Assembly (NCBI GenBank): GCA_036867785.1
Contig: CP145411.1
Coordinates: forward strand, 1,791,649 to 1,855,648
Length of the DNA: 64,000 nucleotides
Source: Plasmodiophora brassicae
Taxonomy: Eukaryota > Endomyxa: Phytomyxea > Phytomyxea > Plasmodiophorida
Reading direction: 5' to 3'
The notes under the pieces are model-generated. The model worked only from the letters and a program-made list of their open reading frames with translations, was not told where the DNA came from and ran no database searches. The translations under genes were made by a program, and so were the position numbers. Below, in pieces: positions 56,060 to 64,000 of the stretch (position 1 is the first letter of the stretch; each line of letters opens with the position of its first letter).

Positions 56060-56456
56060 CGACCCGCCGCGATCCCTGCCGGCATATCGCCTCAGCCAGA
56101 ACCGTTCACTACGAGCAGACCAGGTCGACACGCGCGTAAACCGATCCTGCAGGACATCGTGGTCTCGGACGGCGACGAACGGCAACGTTCGCGGCGATCA
56201 GTGCAGGGCGCGGTGCCCGTCGCCAGTCGAGGGCACGGATATCGCCCCCGCATGCATGCCGACCAGGACAGCCAGGACCAGACGAGCATCGCAGGAAGGT
56301 CGGGGAACGAAGCACCCACGTGTGACAGATGCTGTCGCCCGATTCCCAGCAAACGGCACGCGTCCGCTGTCGCCAATGCGGGTTGGAGCGCCCCCGACCA
56401 GGACTGGGAAGGTGACAACCGCTCACCGATCTGGTTAGGCAGGTTGTTCGTTCATG
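56060..56456 (+). repeat. Exact 397-bp duplication, copy 2
   Basis: Second copy of 54886-55282. No base difference was seen, so the duplication or gene conversion is recent compared with the other diverged repeats. Confidence 0.9.
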
Positions 56457-56699
56457 GTAAAGGATGATATGACAGGTGTATCCCTTGTCTTGGTTACGCA
56501 AAAAACTCCTGAGACCTCCCAAAAAAAGCCGCGTTGTTTTTTGCTGGCGGCCCCGGTGGCGTGCGGCGGTGCGGCGTGCGGTCGCCTGGGCGGATGCGCT
56601 ATACACCATGGAGCGTGCGCCGTCCTCCGACGCCTCCTACACGAGGTCGCGATGCGCATGCCCGTTGGAGGGCGGTATACGGCACAGACGTGGAGTCCT

Positions 56700-57196
56700 C
56701 TCAACGTGAAGCAGGCGCCGACTCCATGGTGGGCGTCGCCCGCGACTGACTACTCGACGACGCTGCCGGTCGCCAACGCCGCCTACTGCATCGTCGTCCA
56801 CGCCCGCCGGATATGCTGTTGTGTTCAGCCTCGCACGTCGCAGGACGCCGACACCCTGACGCGCCTGTCTGCCGTGCCTGCACCCGCTGCGACGTCGCCG
56901 CAGATGGGCAGCACGGCCCAATGGACTCACGACGACCATATCGCGTCCTGCTGGACGCCTGCCGGCGTGCCCGATCTGTCTGTGTGAACGCCCTGCAGTT
57001 GCAGCACTGGTACGTGTCGTCGTCTGATGCACAGGCGTGCAGGCCCTCTAACACGCTGGACAGGACGCACCTGCTGGCTGTCGCCTGCCGTCGTCCGTCC
57101 AGCATGAGCACCTGCCGGGTAGCTGTCATCGTGTCTTGGCGGGGCTGGTCCAGCATCGCGCCGGCATGCTCCTCAACTGAGGCGGCGCGCTAGACG
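56700..57196. repeat. Family B repeat stretch, site of CACTA insertion
   Basis: Another diverged run of the subtelomeric units (GGTACGTGTCGTCGTCTGAT near 57010, ACGCTGGACAGGACGCACC near 57054). It stops at 57199, where the DNA transposon begins. Confidence 0.55.
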
Positions 57197-57199
57197 TTC

Positions 57200-57240
57200 C
57201 ACAGGGAACCATCTGGGGTCAAATAAGGGTTCAAATGAGG
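57200..57240 (+). repeat. Left terminal inverted repeat of CACTA element
   Basis: Begins CACAGGGAACC and continues with GGGGTCAAAT and GGGTTCAAAT, repeated subterminal words. It pairs with the right end at about 80% over ~40 bases, the first 11 perfectly. Confidence 0.9.
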
Positions 57241-57530
57241 CTTTTCAGCATTGCCCCAAGATGACCCCTGTTTGACTCCCACTTGCCATCCAGTCACACT
57301 GTCGTCGGGGTGCCCGTCACAACCCTACTAAATTTGGAAACCTACTATTTATAGTTTCTCTCGGCGTGCACCTCGCTCGGAAACGTTGGGAGACATAAAC
57401 CTTTTTATTACATAATGGCGTCTGGAGCCTCACTTTTTCCATGGCGATTACCTCCTAAAATGAAAAGTATACATTGGATAATACCAGCAACATTGAGATC
57501 CACAGAGCAAGCTTACCGGTAGGCGCCGTC

Positions 57531-58222
57531 TTACACGCGATCAAGGACTTGCAGAAGCCCAGCGACAACCATGTCAATGATGTGGCTCTCACGAAACTGC
57601 GCGTTCGCCTCATGTGGCATTAGTTGTTGTCTCAACTGTCGGAGAAAGTCAAACAGGCAGTCGTCGTGACCATCTACACAATGATTATTAAATTGGCGAC
57701 AAATATGTGAATCCTTCATCTCCGTACTTTCAGTATGTCGGCACAGCACGTTCGATTCGCGCGAACATACATTTTCGGCCTTACGCTTGCTCTTGCGCGT
57801 CTGCTTAATGACTGACACGAAGATACGTTTAGAATTTCGAGACAAGATTTGGTTGCAGACTTCGACAAACGTTGCTTTGTATCCTCTACGGTCCACCATT
57901 TGACCGGAAGTCCAATGGATGGACCCTCTCTTAACATCCTGATGTGTATCTCCACGTCTTTATGGCAATCCCTCGACAGGTCGGCCTTGTATGTCCTATA
58001 CAATAACAGTTAATGTTCGTTTCGCCGGACAGACACGCGTGTAACGAACGACGTGTATATCGTCCTGGCAAGGTTGATTGCACGTTTACGCTCTGCTGTG
58101 CGCTCTTGCCGCGCGCCTTGTGACCGAAACTTCTTCAGAAGTTCTTCCTCTTCCGCAGACGGCACGCCCGCTTGTCTCTGCGCCAGACTCAGGGAAACGG
58201 TATGCGACCCTGCACTCGCCAT
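57531..58222 (-). CDS. Second protein of the CACTA element (accessory, TNPA-like position)
   Basis: Minus strand, two or three exons. The first (58222 down to ~58040) encodes MASAGSHTVSLSLAQRQAG and a charged helix (EEEELLKKFRSQGARQERTA). A later exon encodes CNQILSRNSKRIFVSVIKQT, then DGHDDCLFDFLRQLRQQL and ends at 57531 (AGLLQVLDRV). The exact splice joins are unresolved. En/Spm-type elements often have a second protein (TNPA) binding subterminal repeats; placement fits, but no homology is claimed. Confidence 0.5.
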
Positions 58223-58809
58223 ACGCTTTCGTTATTGAGCAGCAACCGCCAGTCTCACGTCACACGAGGCAGCCGCACGCGCTCACCGGGCTGGCCGTAC
58301 ACTGTAACTGCATGCGACATCGGGTGCCGGTTGCTGCACTCTGCAGCAAAGCGCGCGACGGCACTCCGAGTCGCACCTTCTCGTTTCTGCCCTCCGTGGC
58401 AGGCAGCGGCGAATGCGATCGTGAAATCGGCAGTGGCCGTATCGATTCGCGAAGCAATTCAATATCGACGCGACTACTCAATACCCTTGTATTGCTTGCA
58501 AATGCTTAGGAGCTAGCTACCGTACAGGTACTTGATTCAGATAGTTTCGTACAAGAGTTCAAACAACAATGCAATGTACCTTGACTCAAACTGCCGCACC
58601 GATATCTCGAGCAATTGTTGACTGTAATGTTTCAGCAGTCATGTTTCCTCTGGATTCAATACAAACCATTGTCGCTTGTACGACGGCATTGTTGTGGATG
58701 ACTGATGCCGGAACCGTAACGATGTTGTTTGGAACGACCTCGTGAAGCGCCTGCCACATCGTATCTGCGCTTCCAGGGTTATACCACCCATTTCCTACAC
58801 AATGACAAG

Positions 58810-61800
58810 TCAGTTACAAAACCAAGAGAAGAACTGCTGATAAATACGGTTGGGATAAAATCTGGGAAGAACTCGATCGTACGGCTTGTCGCAGGCGTGA
58901 AGTTTGTACCATCGGCCAACCAGAATTAAGCAAATCGAATCCGCCTCATGTGCCAACCGATGCGACCAGCCTAGATCGAGCTTGACGAGGTTGCTTATGT
59001 CACCCATGTAGAGGCCAGCCTCTTCGAATTCGACAACAAACTTCGAGTTGCATGTCTTGTACGACTCGTCAACGTCCTGCTTCCGAAACATACATCTACC
59101 TGAAATGATTTCAAACCAATTGTCGTGAACCAAAATGGCAAGCTCAGTACCGATGTCAGCACGAGAGCTGGATTGAACAGACTTTGGAAGGCAGACTGAT
59201 CCGAACGACGATTTGTGCAACGAGCAGAACAGATCGAAGCTTCCAAGATGACGAAACATGCCAGAGAATGAATTCAGACCTCTTGGATTCCCAGACGCCT
59301 GCGCATAAAGCGCCACCAAACGCCGATACCGGACCCTCCAAGAATGATTCTTGGTAGAGGCCCAGTGCGTATTTGAATACAGATGAACATGCAACCAACA
59401 CCGCATCGTATCGTTAAGTTCTACAGACGACAGCGGAGGGCGCAGATCGATGGGTAGGGTCGACAGATGCGCGGTAGGAATTTCATCCATGCCTGTGGCA
59501 TTACCAAACATCAAGGGGCAGTCATTCCTCAGCGAATATTGTCTGTAGAAGTCGCTGCGCAGGAACGTAGCAGCACAGATCAGCTGCATGTAGGACGCGA
59601 TGTTGACCGTTTCAGAGACGGTCGCTTGTAGAACGTCTTTCATGAAGTGCAGCCATCGCTCCATTGGCCAGACCCAAATAAGACCGACCAGCGGACCCCA
59701 TCGCTTGATTATTTCCGGCAAATGAACAAGAGAATGCATCTGACACGAAAACATCAGAACAGTATGAAATCGGTGAAGCCGTGAAGCCGTTTGTGAAACG
59801 TACCGATATGGTCATCAGCCCGCAGGGCATGACAGATTCTAGATGCGCCAGAGCGTCGAGAAAGTTAGAAAACACACGATCTAGGTTGCTTCTAACAAAA
59901 GCCTTCGAAAGCATTGATGACAGCGCATCGAGAAAACGAAACATCGCTATCCAGAACGAAGCAATGGGAGAGTCTGGACGGGTTCGAACCAGCACCCGCG
60001 AAACAACAGACCACCAGATCCCAATGCCAACGTCGCCGAGCCAAACAAGGGAGTCAGCTGCTTTCCACCAGGAACTCACCAAAGGGTTCCTTGGTTTCGT
60101 TGAACCACCGGTTCGCGATACCCACGTAAGGTTCTCCAAAACATGATCGATTTCAACAGCCAGGGAGGACCATTTTACACCAGCCTTCACTTTAGCGGGA
60201 TAGGCAGTGTTATTGGGCCAAGCCCACACAGGACTGGGACAGTCTCCACGACCGAACAGTTTCTCAGTCTGTGCAAACGGTGTTACAGTTGGCCGTGCAG
60301 TCGAGCAGGCCCGCTTACCTCAGGATTGTAATATGATGAACCCGATCCGTAGAAGTCGATCGCTTGAAAAAGCGGGCGAACAGCACGCATGCAGATGGCG
60401 TGCATAGGATCGTGCACGTAATTGGACGCGTGTCCAAAACTGCACAGAAGGCCAACGGAGTAGACGTCATAACCCGGGTGACGGTATCCACCACGGTCAC
60501 CGACGTTCCTCGACGTCATGCGACGCCGAACTTCGTCGTCGTCTTTGCAGCGCACATCATCACGTAGCTGATCAAGTGAACGCACGTCGCTCGGCCTTTT
60601 ATCGGAAGGCAATGCGTCGAGATACTCCAGCATGTCTTCATATTTTTTACAGAACTATATCAGCAAGCATAAATCTTCAGTGATCAACCCGTACTTAGCA
60701 ACGCTACCAGTATACTGACATGGCGTTGGACATCCGATGACGCGAACATAAATGCCCCATGGTACTTGACAGATCGGTTTGCTGAACGGCCTCTGATGCT
60801 GCATTTATTGCAAGCATCCTGCTTGCCGTTCTGGCTAGTACAGCTCGTGTGACAGAGCTCGATATAATCCATTGGCTGATGGAGGCGGTTAATACGGGTA
60901 TTGCAGCATACAAACTGTTATATGTGGACAACATACCATCACTGCCGAGATGCATCGAACATGCTTGACTCTCTTCTCGACTGCGTCGAACACTGGGAAT
61001 CCATAGTAGTTCATCAAATTCAGCTCAAAAGCGTCCAGTCTCTGCACTGCACGTCGATGACCCTTAGCAACGTTTGGGATCAATGCCACAGGGGACATAA
61101 GGCCCTGATTGCAGCGAACCGAAGCCGGTAACCCCATCACAATTTGGACAAGAGGAACAACTGACTTAGATCCCCAGCTGAGAAGATCTGCCCCGTCGAT
61201 CATGGATGACAACGAGAGAGGGAACTCGCCGTTCTCGAGGCAAGACTTCATAAACGGCGAATACACCGTATAAAAGAAGTCTCCATCCGTCCAGTCTTGC
61301 ATATACGTACTTCTCAAAGGAGCCGATGCGATTTCTCGATGGCGGTCGAGTTCGTCGTGGAGCATCTTGCAGAACGTGTTCGACCGGAACAGACACTGCA
61401 GAAACAAAATTCGCGAAAAGTAGATACACGGCTCTGACTGACGACAGCAGGCCTCTGACGATGGCACATCTGCGCCATCGGGCCACACATGACCACCGCA
61501 GCAGGCCTTGTACCTGATAAAGGGTGACGTCACCCCCATATCCAGAAGGTGTCTGCGTAACACACTGATAGATTCGGCTGTAGCATTCAGGTCCACATCC
61601 AGAGCATCAGTAAAGTCGTCACTTGGTACCCCTTTGGCCTCACAAATATCACGAATCTACCAAATGACCATGAGAACTTACATTCGTGAACAAAGCGGTG
61701 TGTTATTACCAGTGCATTTCGACGAATACGTGACTCCTTAGCACGGTTGGAAGCAATCTTCAGCATATTATTGAGGGAGTTGTACGATCCCTTTGACCGC

Positions 61801-62333
61801 ATCACCTCATCGAAATTGTCGAGAATTGTCGGATCGATGTTCGGTGCCTCGAGTTCCTCCAGCTTCTTGCTGATTTCGGCCACCAGGAAATCGGAAAGCC
61901 TGAGCTCATTCATGTACTCTTTGCAGTTAGTTTCGCGCCACTCGTTGAATTCCTGAACATTGGAACGGGCATTGTTCTCCAACAGCGCCGGGCGGATATC
62001 AAACGGCTCCACAGAAACATTGTCTCCATGCCTCGTTACAGTCATCGTCGGTCGACGTTGGCGCCGCCGACGGTGCTCATCGAAGAGCCGGAGAAACGGA
62101 TTGTGCATGACGTCGACTGAAGGATTGCGCCGTTCGCTCAGAGCTCGACGAGCAATCTCAAGAAAACGGTTGCCGGCGGCGACGTTGTTCCGCTGGCGAT
62201 CAGAATCGGCAGCTGCGCGACGACGCTGGTATTCGCGCACATGCTCAAAGAAGATATTCACGTCCCGAGAAGCATCACCGCCCGGATGCTCTGGTGAGTC
62301 GCTACTCGATCCCAGACTGCGTGGTCGACTCAT
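58810..62333 (-). CDS. CACTA transposase (TNP2-like, with DUF4218 region)
   Basis: Multi-exon minus-strand gene; clear exons lie at 62333-~61680, ~61640-60960, ~60860-60700, ~60630-60340, ~60170-59810 and ~59745-58810. Order matches TNP2: N-terminal Arg-rich region, then SLSSMIDGADLLSWGSKSVV (catalytic-core D), IVMGLPASVRCNQG, CTSQNGKQDACNKCSIRG (zinc-like Cys), NYVHDPMHAICMRAVRPLF (D.MH), then HSLVHLPEIIKRWGPL and ERWLHFMKDVLQATV, the DUF4218 signature. One junction was fixed: ...LMTIS joined to MHSLVHLPE through a gtacgt..cag intron. No disruptive change was seen in these exons, so the gene may be functional. Host-like introns indicate residence in eukaryotic nuclei. Confidence 0.8.
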
Positions 62334-62553
62334 TCACAGACGCACACCAATGACGCCGCGACTCACGCACTTCCGAAAACGATACTTATGTTGTGAAAAT
62401 CGCAATGTGGCCAGTCTGGAGCAGAATGCCCCGAATTGACCCACAGTGGTAGCAATTCCTGCAGAGTCACCAAACACACCGTACGTGTGACCGAATGAAG
62501 GGATCTCTATAACTGTATGACAGGTTGACCGACCACCATTCTGGAGGCCGCGT

Positions 62554-62594
62554 TGCCCAATTGACCCCGATTTGACCCCGATGGGTTCCCTGTG
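62554..62594 (-). repeat. Right terminal inverted repeat of CACTA element
   Basis: Reverse complement begins CACAGGGAACCCATCGGGGT and continues with GGGGTCAAT, matching the left end. Confidence 0.9.
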
Positions 62595-62599
62595 TTCGC

Positions 62600-63248
62600 C
62601 GATCGTTGCAATCGGTCGCGCGCGCCGCTGTCGTGCACCATGCGTTGATGGCGGACCGAGCAACCAAAGGTCTTCTCGCCGATGTCCCCGTCGGCCTGTC
62701 GAGCGGCACCTGCCTGCCCTGCAGGTCTTCCAGCAGGCAGGTGGCGCCCAGTGTCCGTTGCCGTTGATCGACATGCGCACGCCTATCTGCCGTCGACCAC
62801 CCGCCGCCGGCGTATCGCCTCACCCAGATCACTACAAGCAGATTAGGTCGACACGCGCGAACGCCGGCCCTGCAGGTCGTCCTGGCGTCAGGCGGCGCCG
62901 GACGGCATCCTTTGCTGAAGTGGCCGGCGGTCGACAGCGCCGACGTCGTCCCTGCATGCGTGTCAAGCATGGCAGGTCAGACCAGACGAGCGATGCAGGC
63001 GTTTCGGGTGTCGCAGCATGCACGTGAGGCAGGTGATTGCGCTCGACTCCAAGCAAACGCGGTTCAGTACGTGTCAGAGCGGTCCTACTTCATTATCCCT
63101 GAGTTGTACTGCAGCGTGCGGCCTGGCAAGAAGGCGTGAGGTACAACTTCTCAACAACGCAAACGAATACAACGTCTTTTACGGATCATATGTTCCACCA
63201 TTCTTTCTACTGCATGGCCAGGCAGATGAACTCGACGATGGACAAGCT
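62600..63248. repeat. Subtelomeric repeat family A, terminal copy (non-coding part)
   Basis: Matches 50130-50700 and, in its left half, 54700-55282 and 55850-56456 (shared words CACCATGCGT.GATGGC and GACCAGACGAGC). It lies downstream of the USP-type gene, read on the minus strand. Confidence 0.65.
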
Positions 63249-63655
63249 TTATTGCCTTCGCAGTGCGAAGCACCTGTAGAACAGGAGTCGGTAGACCCGC
63301 TTGCTGAGCAAGTCGGCGACGTGCGCGTCGGAATACCCTTGCACGCGACTGGTGTCGCAGAACGCCCAGCCACCACGTGCCTGCTTCACCCAGGACACGT
63401 AATGGCCTTCGTCGTGTCCAGCGACGTGGGCATTACCCCAGTGGTCGACAAGGCCGACCAACTGGAAATACGCATCTCCAACTTGGAAGACCGCCTGTGG
63501 CACCACATCCTGCTCAAAGAAGAAATCAGATATGCCCAGGTTTCCATCCATCATCGTTGTCGGGCCGGCACGTACCACCGCTGTCTTGCGCCGCGCCATA
63601 CTGATGGTCTGACCATCGAGACCTGGCTCCTGGACGATTTCGATGGGATCCTGGG
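63249..63655 (-). CDS. USP-type deubiquitinase C-terminal part, 5' end removed by the telomere
   Basis: Open minus-strand frame running from the telomere boundary (DPIEIVQEPGLDGQTIS) to the stop at 63249. It shows YFQLVGLVDHWGNAHVAGHD, EGHYVSWVKQARGGWAFCDT and RVYRLLFYRC: the strand before the active His, the His in GHY, the Asp in WAFCDT and the USP-family ending LLFY. The Cys box and zinc finger are missing because telomere repeats replace the upstream part at ~63656. It therefore cannot be an active enzyme as it stands. It is homologous to the broken copy at 50693-51370, which extends further 5'. Confidence 0.75.
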
Positions 63656-64000
63656 GTTTTTTAGGGTTAGGGTTTTTTAGGGTTAGGGTTTTTTAGGGTT
63701 TTAGGGTTTTAGGGTTTTAGGGTTTTTAGGGTTTTAGGCTTAGGGTTTTAGGGTTTTTTAGGGTTTAGGGTTTTAGGGTTTTAGGGTTTTAGGGTTTTAG
63801 GGTTTTAGGGTTTTAGGGTTTTAGGGTTTTAGGGTTTTAGGGTTTTAGGGTTTTAGGGTTTTAGGGTTTTAGGGTTTTAGGGTTTTAGGGTTTTAGGGTT
63901 TTAGGGTTTTAGGGTTTTAGGGTTTAGGGTTTTAGGGTTTTAGGGTTTTAGGGTTTTAGGGTTTTAGGGTTTTAGGGTTTTAAGGGTTTTTTAGGGTTTT
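63656..64000 (+). repeat. Telomere, TTTTAGGG-type repeats
   Basis: About 40 units reading TTTTAGGG toward the right end, so the G-rich strand runs 5' to 3' outward as expected. The inner ~100 bases are irregular (TTTTTTAGGG, TTAGGG, TTTTTAGGG and one GGCTTAGGG variant); the outer part is nearly pure. This repeat is known from Plasmodiophora and some green algae. Confidence 0.98.

Larger units (their letters stand above)
57197..62597 (-). mobile_element. CACTA (CMC/EnSpm) DNA transposon, complete, with target duplication
   Basis: The element spans 57200-62594 (5,395 bp). Its ends are inverted: left CACAGGGAACCATCTGGGGT, right (reverse strand) CACAGGGAACCCATCGGGGT, both starting with CAC. It is flanked by the 3-bp direct repeat TTC (57197-57199 and 62595-62597), the size made by CACTA transposases. 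Subterminal GGGTCAA/TTGACCC words repeat inside both ends, as in En/Spm elements. It encodes a TNP2-type transposase gene and a second small protein, both on the minus strand. Its base composition is clearly less GC-rich than its host DNA. It inserted into subtelomeric repeats. Confidence 0.92.

Noticed and set aside
59975-60000. GGTTCGAACC resembling a tRNA B box
   Set aside because: It lies in a transposase exon and no cloverleaf fits around it.

Overview
This is the right-hand end of a eukaryotic nuclear chromosome. The last ~345 bases are a TTTTAGGG-type telomere in right-end orientation. The first ~46.5 kb are gene-dense and GC-rich. About 23 protein genes there have short spliceosomal introns, nearly all 44-110 nt with GT..AG ends, and most junctions were fixed by reading-phase agreement and by conserved protein families. 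TTTTAGGG telomeres with very short introns, genes for a biflagellate cell (DNAJB13-like and kinesin-9-like) and class C receptors suggest a plasmodiophorid rhizarian (Plasmodiophora brassicae or a relative). This is an inference. Chlamydomonas-type green algae share the telomere repeat but usually have much longer introns.

Core region (1-46.5 kb), left to right: HypX/HoxX-like formyltransferase-hydratase (partial), CLN3/battenin, TMEM135-like protein, TBC1D20-like Rab GAP, an unknown signal-peptide membrane protein, an unresolved locus with a PD-(D/E)XK-like stretch beside a 90-bp inverted repeat, VPS33, an ADO/PCO thiol dioxygenase, kinesin-9, VPS53, a MATE transporter, a DNAJB13-like J protein, a coiled-coil protein, a small secreted His/Asp-rich protein, a PPR-DYW protein, Cu/Zn SOD, a secreted NUC-type nuclease, a secreted Ser/Thr-rich protein, an AGC kinase with an N-terminal TH1/PH-like region, an unknown acidic protein, a multi-pass receptor-like protein, and two divergent class C (GABA-B-like) receptors. 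Several genes serve endolysosomal traffic (VPS33 in HOPS/CORVET, VPS53 in GARP/EARP, CLN3, the TBC GAP). Two are typical of motile flagella. Six or more are secreted or cell-surface proteins.

Subtelomere (46.5-63.65 kb): no clear single-copy housekeeping gene. It holds a decayed non-LTR (LINE-type) reverse transcriptase, a broken USP-type deubiquitinase copy, degenerate repeat families, a ~164-bp tandem array, an exact 397-bp duplication, and a complete-looking 5.4-kb CACTA (CMC/EnSpm) DNA transposon with CAC-starting inverted repeats and a 3-bp TTC target duplication. A second USP-type gene is cut off directly by the telomere.

The most notable items are the CACTA element, the telomere-truncated USP family lying beside a LINE reverse transcriptase, the divergent receptor pair, and the DYW protein lacking a zinc-ligand cysteine. 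Coordinates were read by eye. No database search was possible.
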